A DNA stretch of 64,000 nt from Leptobrachium leishanense (taxonomy: Eukaryota; Chordata; Amphibia; Anura; Megophryidae): assembly GCA_009667805.1 (NCBI GenBank), contig CM019063.1:407470959-407534958 (forward strand), given 5' to 3'. The notes beneath the pieces were generated by a model. That model had not been told where the DNA came from and did not search any database. It saw nothing but the letters and a program-made list of their open reading frames with translations. Within the stretch, counting starts at the first letter, position 1; the number at the start of each line of letters is the position of its first letter. The position numbers were made by a program, and so were the translations under genes. Of this stretch, positions 10,957 through 23,011 are shown piece after piece.

Positions 10957-12040
10957 CCCCTTCCCGACCGCTGACGTACTATGTACGTCCTGCCCATGGG
11001 TTTCCCTTAGACCTGCGGACGTACATAGTACGTCAGTGGGCTTCTAACCTCCCTCACGCCGATACTCACCTCCCTGTTCGTTCCCTCAGCATTTCCTGGG
11101 GGCCGGCGGATCCGATGACGTCATCACGCTGCGTGATGACGTCATCGGCAGGCGCCGGTAGTGGAAATTCAGGAGGGGGGCTCATTTGGAGCCCTCTATC
11201 TCCCCAACCATGCAATGTACAGTGATGCTTTTTGGACCGCTGGAAAGGGGAGAGTCTCTCCTTTTCAGCAGTGTATAGCATTGACATTTTCGCTGCCGGA
11301 TCGTGATTCGGTGCTAATCGGTGCCAAAATACGATTCGAACCTGGAGGGGGCTGACATCTTGGATGTCAGTCAAGCCTCCAGGTCCCCCCCACCCACTGA
11401 CAACCTCGCCATATGTGTGAGGATGTCAGTGGGCCAGTTAACCCTCTAGCTGCTATGTGGAGATAAGGGGATCCTTTCCATGGCAGCTAGATGGTCATAT
11501 TTGACATCATTGGAAAGGCCTGATCGTGGCCTTTCCAATGATACCAAACAGGACCAGGTTTGGTTTAACAAAAGAACAAAAAAATCTGGGGAGGGTTTAG
11601 TTAAATAGACCTAGGCTGTCATCTAACAATAATTAGCACAAAACGGTCAGAATGAGCGCAGCGCACATAGGTGGACTGGCTCAGCAGTGAAGGGTTTAAA
11701 AAGCAAAGACATGTAAAAATTGGATATTTCTATTCTCGGGACAAAATTTTGAAACTATTTAGCTTGGGTCTTTTTTGGTGGTTGTAGATTTTGGGGATTA
11801 AATTACGAAAAAGTGTGTTTTTACCATTTTTTTCATCATATTTCATATTTTCTTATAGTAAATTATTCGATATGATGCAAATAATGGTATGTTTAGAAAG
11901 TCCATTTAATGGTGGGAAAAACGGTGTATAATATGTGTGGGTTGACTAAACGAGTAAGAGGAAAATTTAACCTAAATACTAACAGCGTAGAAACGTAAAA
12001 TCAGCAGCGGTCACTAAAGGACAGATTTGTGTAAAAGGGG
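10957..12040. repeat. piggyBac-like MITE or composite of two
   Basis: TTAA at 10953-10956 and 12041-12044 flank CCCCTT...AAGGGG ends. The interior has a palindrome with two ACGT-centred arms (CTGACGTACTATGTACGTC, ~10970-10990, inverted again at 11017-11035). A second TTAA-like end follows GCTCAGCAGTGAAGGG at 11681-11698, so two related MITEs may be fused. The stem ATCATTGGAAAGGCC/GGCCTTTCCAATGAT (11511-11545) is also present in the MITE at 59602. Superfamily is inferred from TTAA and the CCC terminus; no transposase. Confidence 0.55.
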
Positions 12041-12044
12041 TTAA

Positions 12045-12550
12045 AATAAATGCATGTCGCATTTTCAAATTAACAATTTAGTTATGTGCTCCCTCAATAA
12101 AGTTTTATCTCTGTAATACTATCAACAAATTCCACTTGCCCATCAATTGCTTTGTCAGTAAAAAATAAGTAATTCAAACACACATTTTTAAAGAAAAATC
12201 TGTAACTTTTTTGTATTTGACACAAACAAGTGTAATATTAAGCTTTTCACTACCAAAAACACGTGAGATCTATTTTCCAATGAAAAGCAAAATTTGCATA
12301 CTTTTTAAAGCAAACTTAGTTTACCCCTGCGGTGAAATGAAATTCTCTGAGATCTTACTCCTGTCTCCCTGTATTACTGCAAAGAAGCTACAAGGAGCAG
12401 CCGCCACCCTCACTGTATCAAATAGGTTCGATAAACATTACTGCTGCATTACATTAGCTTAAGAGAAGGCAGAATACAGGGAGAGCCCTGTAGGTCACTC
12501 GCCACTGTACAGGGATAAGATTCAAGGGCTTATAATTAAAGGGATACGCT
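12045..12550. other. Unassigned AT-rich sequence
   Basis: No supported gene. A short taaagggatacgc at 12538 resembles MITE termini elsewhere in the window. Confidence 0.4.
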
Positions 12551-12626
12551 AATAAAATGTTCTTCAATGTTCTTGGACATACTTGAAAACGAGAGAAATC
12601 TCAATGTATCCTTCCTGGTAAAATAT
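12551..12626 (+). repeat. Isolated 3' tail of the L2/CR1-group LINE
   Basis: It matches the extreme 3' end of the LINE copies (GTTCTTG...GAGAGAAATCTCA...CCTTCCTGGTAAAAT; compare 27168-27235 and the minus strand of 42110-42175), with nothing of the LINE body. It is either a drastically 5'-truncated insertion or a SINE that borrowed the LINE tail. Confidence 0.7.
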
Positions 12627-12970
12627 GGTAAAAAATGTTTAAACGAATTGAAGTCTGTTTTATTATACAAGTGAATAGATGAAATATAAAAAAAATAAAA
12701 TCACATTCTATTATACATATATATATAATAAATATACCTTATATAGCACTACAGCATCGTATTCTATCCTAATACGTATGCTCCGAAAGTGTTGATCAAC
12801 TTTGGACGAGATAAATTCCATGGTTCTGTTCTCATGTCATATTTGTTATGCATAAATTGGATTCAACCCTTTTACATGCCTGAATTCCACTTAACCTTTA
12901 TTAATGATAGGGATTCTAGGAAAAATGGACCTCAAGGCCATCATGGGGAATTGTTCTGTTGGCAGCCTAA

Positions 12971-13415
12971 TGTGGTTTTCCGGGAACACTCATGTTTATC
13001 TCCAAATAGTTGAGACATCATTCAAGTAACTCGTTGACCCCAGCAAACTGATGCATGTGACTAAGTATCATCGCCAAATTGCGTAATGAGATACTTTGTT
13101 TTGTGCCATGAGAAAGAGTGTGATATGTCAAACATGTCAAGCATCAGCAGAAATGGACCAGAGGGTAACAAGTGATTGAATGCAGGTTTTTGGGCACATA
13201 TATCGATAGCACGTCACCATTTGGGTGCTTGTCCTAGATAGACTTCAATGTTAGCTAGAAAGTATAAAAAGCTTGTACTTGCTTACGCCCTTTGTCATTC
13301 GGCTATATTGCATGATTGACCCAAATTGATGAATGAATCCATATATATTACTGATCATTGAAAACTACTACGACTTGTGAGTGTCTCTTATTCTGGAGAA
13401 GTCTAACGGGACACA
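12971..13415 (+). repeat. LTR of an old endogenous retrovirus (left edge uncertain)
   Basis: It ends ...ACACA at 13415 directly before a tRNA-primer-like TGGTGACCCCCTGAC (13416-13430). A TATA-like tataaaaag is at 13263. The left edge at TGTGG (12971) is a guess from the TG...CA rule, since the partner LTR was not found. Confidence 0.45.
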
Positions 13416-14091
13416 TGGTGACCCCCTGACATTCTTCTTTGTGGCTCTCCGTTCGCTCCCTGCTCCGCTCAGCCTGCTCCAGGAGGGCAGGAAGTGTTAC
13501 CAGCTAGCTCCTCGCTCGCTTCAGGTGAGAACCATTGTTTTATTTTTGTTTTCACTGTGACGTGGTCTGAGTGGGAGTGGGATCGGACTGCGAGCTGCTG
13601 ACAGAAGGTAATGCCGCTGCCTTGTTTTTGATGCTTAATATATATGGTTTATGTACTGTTCTGATCAGATGTCTAAAATGTGCACAATAAATGTGGGTTT
13701 TGCATGCTAAATGTTCCTATCTTTTTGCCTGGAATAAGTCGTATTAACATAGCCTTTGTGATAAAAGGGACGAGCTTTTATATGTACCATATAACACATG
13801 TGTAGGTTTTGTGTGTATGCGGTGATGATATTATTTTGTTAGCACCTTGGATTGCCTGTACCGAGTGGAGTACGGTTTCCGGCGGGTGCTGGTCGGTGCT
13901 GTGATGTGCAGCTAGTGGATACTTGTTCTTTGGTGAGTGTTCTTTGGCATAGGAGGTAGTCCAAGAGGTATACATTTTATAACCTGCCTCACGGGGACGC
14001 CCGTTTGGTATAGAACAGTAGAGGACAAGGATCCCTTGGGATCCAAAATACTGCTGATTCCAGTGCAAACAGGCGGGAAAACATCAGACAA
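13416..14091 (+). other. Endogenous retrovirus leader with primer-binding site
   Basis: TGGTGACCCCC at 13416 has the TGG start and position of a retroviral primer-binding site. The ~675-bp leader that follows has no long ORF and precedes a Gag-like Met at 14092. Confidence 0.5.
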
Positions 14092-14404
14092 ATGGGAAGC
14101 CATCCATCCAAAATGATTGTGCAAATGATGAAGGATTTTGATCTGTCTAAAGAGTGTGCAGAATGTCTGCATACAGTTGCTAAGAATGTTGGTTTGCGTG
14201 ATTCAAAAATATCGGTAGACATTCCTTTGATAAAAAATGTTTAAGAAAGGAGGTAAAACAGCCCTCTCATATGATGCTAAATGGTGTAAAATTACACGTA
14301 AAGCGTTTAAAATGAATCCAACTTTGTAGTGGCCGCCCGAGGGTTCTTTTGATATAAGAGATATTGATGTGTTATTTATCTTAGTTTTATGAAAAGGCCA
14401 AAAG
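14092..14404 (+). pseudogene. Endogenous retrovirus gag relic, matrix part
   Basis: From ATG at 14092 the frame starts MGSHPSK, with Gly at position 2 as in myristoylated retroviral matrix proteins. It is open for about 50 codons before stops and frameshifts. Coding-like sequence continues in other frames to 14404, where another LTR is inserted. The same coding trend resumes at 15454. Confidence 0.55.
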
Positions 14405-15453
14405 TGTGACATCCATCCTCTGCCCCCGCGGCGCTGCCTGAGGGGTCTGGGTGCCCGGCAGCATCGCTGGCTGGCCGGGTGCCAGAAGCAAGAGCTGGCA
14501 GATCGGCGTCTGAGGGGGCGGGAGTTGGCGTGATGATGTGGAGCCACCGACCTTAAGTACAGGACGCGAGTCTCTACTCGTCGCCCTGACGTGAAGTAAA
14601 TTTCCCACATCACCAGCTGACTTTGAGTCTGTCTCTGCACACCTTGATTATTGTTGCCGATCGCTTGCCTGTACGAGGACCTTGCTTTATTGACTGACCC
14701 GGATTACCCATTGACGATTCTCACGCTTAACCCCTGTATGTTTGTTTGTGTTTTCATGCCTATGCTTCACCGCATGTTTTCACTTGAGAGATCTGCCAGT
14801 CAGGTTGCTCGCTTCTTCAACCTCCCGGAATGCCTAATGAGTACTGAGTCTGGGTACACTATACCATATATGGTCTCTCTATGGGGGTCTGTCTTTCAAT
14901 GTACAAGATCAATCCTAAATCCAAGTTGCTTGTGTAACGTCTGGTCTAAGTGCAAAGCTAATTGCAAGATCTATGATAGTAGGCCTGCCCTGCAGCCTGC
15001 AGAAAATATCTGTCTTTCAAGTGATCTGTTTAAAACCAAGTCGCAACCCAGTATCCTAACTTGCCCTGCAGGTTGCTGAACATAGGGAGTATCTACTCTA
15101 TATGGTTGCGATCAAGTATAAGAGTATCAACTCTGTTTATATATACTTCATGTACCACGACTATTATTGGTATCGATCTAAGATATATCAAATGTCACGC
15201 GTTTCTTGAACCGAGCTATGCTCGTGTCTTAAGTCACTGTACTATTTGAATATAGTTAACGTGCTTTCGCTCAGCAACCTATTGGTCACAAACCCATTTG
15301 GTGCTGAGTGGTATTCAGGGTTTTGTATTACCTCCCTGGCTGGGGATTATAGGTATTACAGTCTTTATTACTTTGAGACTCTGTATCAGAGAAATCTGTC
15401 CCTAAAGATCCAAACTACGCTGATCAGGGGTGAGCGCCATAGTGCCTGTTCCA
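14405..15453 (+). repeat. Solo LTR (1049 bp) inserted in retroviral gag
   Basis: TGTGACATCC...CTGTTCCA is flanked by AAAAG at 14400-14404 and 15454-15458, a 5-bp duplication. It resembles the solo LTR at 8129-8927 in its GC-rich first 200 bp and in the ...GGGTGAGCG stretch near the end, but is longer. Confidence 0.7.
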
Positions 15454-16290
15454 AAAAGTGGTGAGATTGATTGCCTGACAGCATGGGAAGTCATGGCTGG
15501 GAGTAGGAATAATCCACCCCCATATAAAATGTACCCCTCAGTAAATTCCCCTCAGTCAGTCCGCCCATCCCTTGAGGAGGAGGAAGAATTGCCTAATGAA
15601 TATTCTTCGCCTTATGCGGCACCTAGAAGAAAGCTGGCTGCGGAGCCAGAGCGTTTAGGAATCCCTGCAGTGAAAAAGATCCCTTCCCCTCGGGATCCCA
15701 GTGATCCCCCCTCAATTGCAGAGCGTAAACCCCGAAGGGGGTATAGAAACCACAGACAGTAATAGACGGCGCAGTATTGGGGAAGTCATAGGTCCATGCA
15801 GGGTGACTTATGGACATTCACCCCTCAGGGTGGAACACTCGCTAAATTCGTCAAGCCCAAGCACACCAGTCAGAAGGGAACATCCAGGCAGAGAAGAGTC
15901 CCTCAACACTCCAACTAGTGCTGTCACTCCTAATATTTACCCCAGTTTTAACTAGAAAGCAACAAAAAGCAAAAAAGGAAAGGGATGAAGTCCTTAGAGC
16001 AGATTGGCGTGAGGCAATTACTCCCAGTAAGCAGATGCCTATGAGGGAAGTAGCACTTCCAGTGGAAGTGATAGAGAATGTATAAACCCAGCAAACATGG
16101 ATGGTATATGTACCACGGAAGCCCCATGAAATTAGGGCAATGATCTCTGACCTCCCTGACCTCTATTATTGTCCACAAAAGTGGATTTCAAAAATAAATT
16201 GGCCTTTTAAGACGCAAAAGCCAACGTATGGAGATTTGTTCATATTGATCGATTGCGCCGTACCTGACATAAGCCAGACAAATTACAGAT
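15454..16290 (+). pseudogene. Endogenous retrovirus gag relic, linker and capsid part
   Basis: The plus strand encodes a Pro-rich stretch (NNPPPYKMYPS, ~15508-15540), basic and Ser/Pro-rich sequence with frameshifts and a stop near 15955 and 16083, and then a capsid-like block KPHEIRAMISDLPD followed ~30 residues later by PTYGD (16107-16240). The spacing resembles gammaretrovirus-type capsid. It is truncated at ~16290, where an unrelated repeat begins. No pol or env was found. The open frame 15430-15762 is only its best-preserved part. Confidence 0.6.
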
Positions 16291-16600
16291 CTTTTTTTTC
16301 TGCAGATTCATAATATATCATTATTATATGTATAGGTCATGCCCTGCCTGAATGTTATAACAAAAAATGCAATAAAATTAGAATTTCCAATAATCTATAG
16401 CGTGTAAAAAATGTTTTTTCACATTTTATCATCCAAACCTTTGCAGTTATATATTCTATGGGGTGCGCTTGTTAAAAAAAAAATAGAACTGGGAACCTGT
16501 TACTTTTTTTCTGAGAAATTACGTGATTTTAGCTAAAACACCCCAAAAAAAATAATCGTTAGTGCAGTATCATTGTTCACATTATAATTGAAATGTGAAC
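16290..16600. repeat. Fragment of the repeat also found at 41230-41500
   Basis: GCAGATTCATAATATATCAT, then ...ATATATTCTATGGGG and ...GGAACCTGTTACTTT occur in the same order here and at 41237-41430. In the second copy this is the right half of a TTAACCCCTTCACTGCTGAG-type element, so this is probably a piggyBac-like MITE fragment. Confidence 0.6.
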
Positions 16601-16609
16601 AATAGTCAA

Positions 16610-17290
16610 TAAGGACAGCCTTCTGGTTATGGGTAGCATTGAACAACCGTCATACTGACCAGCCAATGCCTCTCAAAGTATGTGCACTGAACTAGCTGAA
16701 CAAACAAGTGTGTGTTCAGCCCATTGCTGTATTTAGGTCCCCAAATGCAATCAACCCACAGTCCACACATGGCACAACACTGATCTACTAAAGGCACTGT
16801 CCCCTCTACAGATCTCATTAAGGCAGGGCTGGAGTGGGACAAAAATTCAGTCCTGGACTTCATCCAGACCGGCCCATTGTAATTATGCAAACATGCACAA
16901 AAAATTGGTATATAAGCCAATTGGATTGCTAAACCAACCGGATCACTCTACAGCTACCAGAGTTGCTGCAGAGCGATTGGGTAGAGCAAGGCAGCAGCAC
17001 TGAGGTTGAGTGCGCACCATGTCTTAAGATGGATGTGCAGGGGGTGTCACCAGCACGGTGGCCCCAATATGAGATTGTGGCAGACTGCATATGTTTTACA
17101 GATGGTGAGGAATTTCTCACCTCACCCTTTAAGGGCAGTGCGAGCCGCGTGGTGAACCAGCATTCACACTGGCCCACTGAGCCATCGGCCCACCGGGAAT
17201 CTCCCTGTAGTCCCTATGGCCAGTACATTTCTGCATTAAGGACCTGGTCTGGTCTCCATAATACCAATATGGTAAAAATGAGCAATAAAA
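16610..17290. repeat. Unclassified repeat-like sequence
   Basis: gcagggctggagtgggac...ttcagtcctggac (16822-16857) and cccaccgggaat (17188-17200) resemble a dispersed vertebrate repeat, from memory only. There is no coding signature; the open frame 16963-17304 has no recognisable domain. Confidence 0.3.
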
Positions 17291-18400
17291 TCATCTTAAT
17301 CTAGAACAAAAATTTTGCAATGCTCATTTAATCTTATTTTTCTTGTACCTTCTATGTACCACAATGTCAATCTTTTATGCATCATAATGAGCATGAATAG
17401 TTAATAAAATAATGTTACCATGGATAGTGAGAAAGTTTGCGTATTATTTATCTGTCTATAGTGTTTGTTATAGCTAAAAGAACACATTTCCTTGTATAAG
17501 CATAACAAATGTACACATAATGCTGCAGTTTGAGAAAATAAATATTTTTACTATCTAATAAATGTTTATTGATGGCTCTCTGCAGAGCTACTTAAGCTGA
17601 AATAAAGATAGTAATTACTATTTAATTTCATGTTTGCCTTATGTACAGTTGCAAGTTTAAATATTCTAGATATAAAACACTCGCACATCCAATGACAGGG
17701 CATCCTCTCAAATTTGCTGTGGCTTTATATTGTTTGCTTACTACCCTGTCCAAAAATACAATTTCTTCTTCTTGTGGCTGGTATCTAAACTCTAATTCTG
17801 TACTTTTGCAGATGAACATTCATTGACTGGAGAACTGTTATGTGACTAATCCATTTAGATTCTTCCAGGTGGTAAATCTGATATGCTTTGTGACCATCAA
17901 TACTTCTAAGATTCATTTGCTACATCTTGTCATTTACTGCGTATTTAATTTCTAACAAGTAGTTTTTTTTTATGCCACATTATGTGCTGAATTTTTAATA
18001 TTGTCAAAATTTAGACGTCGTACCTGTACACAGTAATTACTGCTAAAGCTACAAGAACATTGTTTTGATACTAATTCTAGGAATTTTCTTCTCATTAAAC
18101 TGAATGTGTTGCTCAAAGACAAAAAGAGAGATTAAATGAGCAAATCCAAATGCTCATACATCCAAAAGATAATCCCAAACATTCTTCCTGCGTCTCTAAA
18201 GATTTAGAATAAATTAACTTGACATAGCATCTATCATCAGTTTTATGTTTTACTAACAATGGGCTTGCAACAGCCACAATAAACCACTATAAATTGCATT
18301 TTACTTAAAATAATGTAATATCTTCCCTTATTATTAGAGGTATTTTATCGTTGTCACTTTTCTCTGCCAATGATACAAATTTACTATCTCCTCAAACCCG
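17290..18400. other. AT-rich spacer, no gene seen
   Basis: No ORF, palindrome or duplicated block that I can support. Confidence 0.5.
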
Positions 18401-18640
18401 CACCCCTGATTTTGCCTTCTGGATTTGTCCCAAGCTTCCCCTATTTATGGAAACATTTGGTTCTCTTTATGCCTCGAGTCTATCAAAAAGTCCAGAAAGC
18501 CTGTAGTATTTTAAGCACACACCTCTCCCCTTTTTGCACCCATTCCGATCTACTTCCTGCACAGCCACCATGCATCCCATTATTTCACCTCTCTCCATTT
18601 CTCTTAGATTTTAAACTTGTGTGAATAGAGCCCTTATTGC
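18400..18640 (+). repeat. Possible old L2-type 3' fragment
   Basis: Pyrimidine-rich sequence ends ctctccatttctcttagattttaaac...gaatagagccc, resembling the TTAGATTGTAAGCTC...GCAGGG tail of old L2/MIR-like repeats. Weak. Confidence 0.3.
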
Positions 18641-18650
18641 CAATTCTCTG

Positions 18651-19498
18651 GGGGTTATTCAGAGAGCACCGAAATGTCACCGACATTTTGGTGCTCTCTC
18701 ATTCCACGCACTTCTCCACACTTCGGGGAATCAAATTTCCCCACCCGGAGGTGAATTCAGCATTCACCACAGGGTACCTGGAGGGCAGGGAAACCCGTTG
18801 AAAACCCACCGAAAACCCACTGGAACTGCCGCACAAACACATTGGAAAAAACAAATGAACCACCGAGCACAGCACAGACCAGCCGCTGGAAAAAGCCGAC
18901 AAGCTGACGAATACGGTAAAAAAAAAAAAAACAATACGATTGAAAGTGTCAAAATTTAACCGCTGTTTGCAAAAAACCTACTGATCGAAAATGCCTGGAA
19001 TTAACATATAAGATCCAATGAATGATAATAAAAAAGGTCTGTTACAGAAAAAAGAAAAAACGGTTTAAAAAAAAAGGAAACCTTGCCAAAAAACCCCAAA
19101 TAATGCTTAAAAGATCCTAATAAATCAATAAATAAGGAGACTTTTTACTGCAGATTAAAATAATAAACGGTTTATTAGATATTGGATAAAAACGGGAATA
19201 TTTTTAACATTGAAGCCTATAGGGTTTGCCTGAATAAACCTGCCGACTGAAAACACCGAACAGCAGGGCACTTCGGCTACTTTTCACTGTTGTTTGGTGT
19301 TCTCTGAATAGTTTAACCATTGCTTCTCTACGGAGGATTTCACTGCCTTCAAACAGGCACCGTACTGGCTGGCAGTTTGGCAAAATTTGGCAAACTGCCT
19401 GCTTTCTGATTAGCCAAATGGCCCTGAAATGGAATCGTATGGGGAAATTCCCTGTTTGGTGACATTTTGGAGTCAGATCGGCTCTCTCTGAATAACCC
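18651..19498. repeat. 848-bp MITE with TATTCAGAGAG ends
   Basis: Ends GGGGTTATTCAGAGAG and CTCTCTGAATAACCC are inverted copies. Flanks ATTCTCTG (18643-18650) and ATTCTGTG (19499-19506) match at 7 of 8 bases. The interior is an inverted relative of 40297-41215, sharing the tracts around 'aatatttttaacattgaagcctat' and 'gtttattagatattg'. It is non-coding; superfamily unknown. Confidence 0.75.
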
Positions 19499-19506
19499 AT
19501 TCTGTG

Positions 19507-21127
19507 TGTGAAATTTATTTTGTTGCTTCAACTTTCGCTTTTCTCCATATTGTAATTTTTTTACATGTGTCTCTGAGAGGGCCGTTTTATCTTGATTTCG
19601 TCATTGTGCAGATAGAATGGGACAATCCGCCTACATGCACAATACCTTATGGAGACCAGTAATGATTGCCGTACCCACCAACTATGATGAATGCAGTATG
19701 GAGTTTTGTCCAAGTCTTAGGAAGTATGCTCCATAGTAAAGAAGTTGGTTTCAATTTTCAAAGAAGAATTGCCAGTAATCTTTGTTTGCTGTTGATTTCA
19801 ATTGATTGCATGATTTATTTCTTTTGGGCACCACTGTCTAACAATTAAAATCAAAGCCTTGGACCAGTGAAAGCAGCTGGTCCTGACATAACGAAATAGT
19901 CATCTTAAAAGAGGCTTGCTGCCTATCTTCACCCTTTAATGCACTTCCTTACCTGCAATGTCAGGATGATCGGATCTCCACTTGCACAGAAGGCAGCTTG
20001 CTGCTTCCTTCTACTATGTAGTTTATAAAAATTGTGAAGCAACATGGATACGATCATTAATCATATTTTGTGGATTTGATGAAGCATCCGCCAGACCCGT
20101 GATGTCATCAAGTAGCGTCCGGGACAATGTAGAAGTTTTCTAAAAAGACTGTCAACTTTGACAACAAATAGCATTTTCGGACTGAATGCCAAATGTTGAC
20201 CTCATTGCATCCAACTGAGCAACAGCATATTCCTGTGGTAGAGAAGATTAATTTCTTTCTCTGGGCAGAAACCTGAAAGTGATTTAAAGGTTTTGATTTG
20301 GTCTTCAGAATTTGACATTATTGTGGATTCATAGACTGAATGTGAGACTTAAAATAGTACATCTGCATTAAATTGTATTCTGTCATTTAGAGGCCAATGC
20401 GTGTATGACCTGATTTCCAACTGTTGTCAATATTATATAGATTAGAAACTACAACAAGTTTTTGGGATTATTTTTGCCTAGAATAGTATACTACAAGCAC
20501 TTTTTTTTGCATACAGATTACAGCAGTTTTCTGTAACATATTTATAAATCTGATTAGGAAAATTTATATTGTTGCAGCATGCATCTAAATCCAATTGGAG
20601 CTATGAATTCATTGAAAATGAAATTTTTATAGCATATTATATGGAAAAACTGTGCACACTCATATGTGGCTTGCACTCACCATCCTAATAAAACAACAAT
20701 AGATTTAGCAGTATAATTCTACTTAGAATAGAACAACTGTCAAATTGTTACCAAAATGTTTCTATCCATATGGGGAACCATTATTGCATTATTTCTAGGA
20801 AATTTAAGAGTGTTCTGAATAATACAAGTGCCTTTTTTCATTTCTAAAGGGGGATTCTAAATGATAAACAATCTTACTTTCTACTTGGCGCAAAATTCTG
20901 ATATTATTTTGGAACTTGTCTGGCCATCTGGCAGTGTTTACCCGGAACTCAAGTCTTCAGAAAAACATGCATGCCCAAGGCCTACCTGTCAAACTCTGTC
21001 CACAAAAGCAAAGATCTCATAAAATCAAGGACTAGCAAGGGTTTCTTTTTTTACACTCTTGGAGTTATTTTGACTGTGATTGGCTGTTAATCAATCCATT
21101 TGGAAAAAAACTGCCTATTATGTAGCC
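19507..21127. other. Unassigned spacer
   Basis: No ORF over ~60 codons with any recognisable motif. Small palindrome at 19858-19890 (ccttggaccag...ctggtcc). Confidence 0.5.
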
Positions 21128-21313
21128 TGTCTAAACCTGTCCTCAAGGATCACTAACAGGCCAGGTTTTAAGTATTACCTTGGGGCAATACAGGCTGAAT
21201 CCTGCAATCACTGTGCAGCAAATCCTATCACCTGTGCTGTGCTTCAGATATCTTGAAAAACTGGCCTTCTGGTGCTCCTTACAGACAGATTTGAAAAACA
21301 ATGATTTAGACCA
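21128..21313. repeat. Degenerate copy of the 175-bp hAT MITE
   Basis: The middle (gctgaatcctgcaatcactg...cacctgtgctgtgcttcagatat) aligns with 23060-23155, 38400-38470 and 39530-39590. Terminal repeats have decayed. Confidence 0.7.
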
Positions 21314-21477
21314 AGCATTCTATATTTGTGAAATAATTTTTGCGTCAAATAGCAAGGTATTTCTTTATTCATTAAGAAAAAGGACACGCTATAGAAAAAT
21401 AGCATTCCCTTTTTTTGCCATTAAATAATTGGGCAAAGGCTGCTGAGAGCCTCTGGCCAAATTCTTTTTTCATTTTG

Positions 21478-21938
21478 AGGTGATTTTACTCACCTTTTGC
21501 CCCTCGACGTGCGTTGCTTCTCCTCTTCGGTTCAGGTAATCCCAAACTCAGAGGTCCATGAAGCTTTCTAATGCAATTTGTGATCCTACGCAACTTGTGT
21601 AGTGTAGGAACTGCAAATTACATAATGCAACAGTACTTGTGCATTTTACATACGCCTACACAGAATAATGGATCAGAGTTGTATGCATGCGCAGATCTGA
21701 GCCATCGGCTGTTTCTCTAACAATGCTCATTACAACGATTGGTCTCAGAGAGGGTGATGCTTTCTGTGCCGAAATTCAAAAATTTCACTGCTGCTGTCAC
21801 TGGGTGGGGTGGAGGAAACTCCTCCAATTCACCCCACAATTTTCCCAGACCATGGGTGCTGAGTAGGGGGGCACTCCTCATATCCTGACCACTTTAAAAC
21901 TATAAAGTGCTAAGGATGAGTAGAATGTGCCTTTAAGG
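21478..21938 (-). repeat. MITE, same family as 32231-32652
   Basis: On the minus strand it starts TTAAAGGCACATTCTACTC and shares AAAGTGG(T/C)CAGGATATGAGG with 32270-32292 and the (CA)CCTTTTG(C/T)CCCTC end. Non-coding. Confidence 0.7.
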
Positions 21939-22116
21939 ACACCTGACAGTTGTCTAGAGGAAAATAGGAATTAATAGCTGCACTAGAATTTAGCAGAAAA
22001 GTGGCAGTGTTTGGCAAAAATTTTCAATTATTTAAGCGGACTCTTGATGCAAATTTAGTAGTAGAAATAATATATCTTGGATACAACTGAACACTACAAG
22101 ACTGTCTCTTTAAGGG

Positions 22117-22519
22117 TAGGGTCAGACGAACGCATTTTTCGCGTTGTCCGTGAAAAAGTGCGTTCGAACGAATGGAATAATTCGGAATACGCGATAGCGG
22201 TCATACGATGCGCATTTTTTCTGTGATTTTGTACGGATCATCAATAAAACACTTTTTGCGACTGGACCTTATGTTGGCCAGACATTAGCAGCGTCTGACG
22301 TCTCCTAATCATGCACACATGTCGCTAGAGGACGCAACGCACTCTGTACGTCAGTACTAGCGGTATCACGTTCTCGAAAAAATGCGTTTGTTTCCCACTT
22401 GCATTGCGCGGCCGCACTTTTGTGCGGCCGTACTCCTTATATTGCCCATCATTTGCTGCTACTGCGGCCGTAATAAAGTGCGGCTGCACGCGCGTTCGCA
22501 CTGCGTTAGTCTGTCCCTA
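22117..22519. repeat. GC-rich MITE with TAGGGTCAGAC ends
   Basis: TAGGGTCAGACGAACGC at the left and GCGTTAGTCTGTCCCTA at the right are imperfect inverted copies. The interior is rich in CG, CGCGTT and GCGGCCGCAC palindromes. No ORF and no clear target duplication. Confidence 0.6.
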
Positions 22520-22530
22520 GCCTTAGAGAG

Positions 22531-22660
22531 AGGTCAGTAACCTAGGCCGTCCAGATATTTTGTGACTACATTCTACCATGATCCTCAGTCAGACATTAGG
22601 ATGGTTCATGCTCGTGGCAAATGTACCCCAAAGCATCCGGAGAGCCAAGGTTGCTGACCT
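22531..22660. repeat. Small palindromic MITE
   Basis: AGGTCAGTAACCTAGGC and GCCAAGGTTGCTGACCT form inverted ends around a ~100-bp self-complementary core. hAT-like from terminal appearance; no duplication confirmed. Confidence 0.55.
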
Positions 22661-23011
22661 CTGCTTTAAGACTTATTTAAAAAATAAACACTACTATGAC
22701 CCTTTAAAGATTCTTTTCCTGCTTGAGTATTTTCAGAGCAAGATATGATGGTCTTTTTTTTTATTAGTTCACAGCTATTTCCCAGTCTCAATTTAAGGCT
22801 ATTTGCTGCAGTTCACACATACACACACTGCAAGTGATCATTGCTATAACAGCCATTAGCTAATTAAGGAATAATGTTCTTTCAGTAAGATAATTGTTGG
22901 AATAATAAATATAGAGGGAATGTTCACAACGTGAATTTCTGAATGGAAATCGAATGCGTGGCAGTATGTGTCTGTAAGACATACAATCAACACCCTCAGC
23001 AACCATCACCC

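Noticed and set aside
15430..15762. An independent 110-codon gene
   Set aside because: It is part of a broken retroviral gag and starts inside the solo LTR at 14405-15453.
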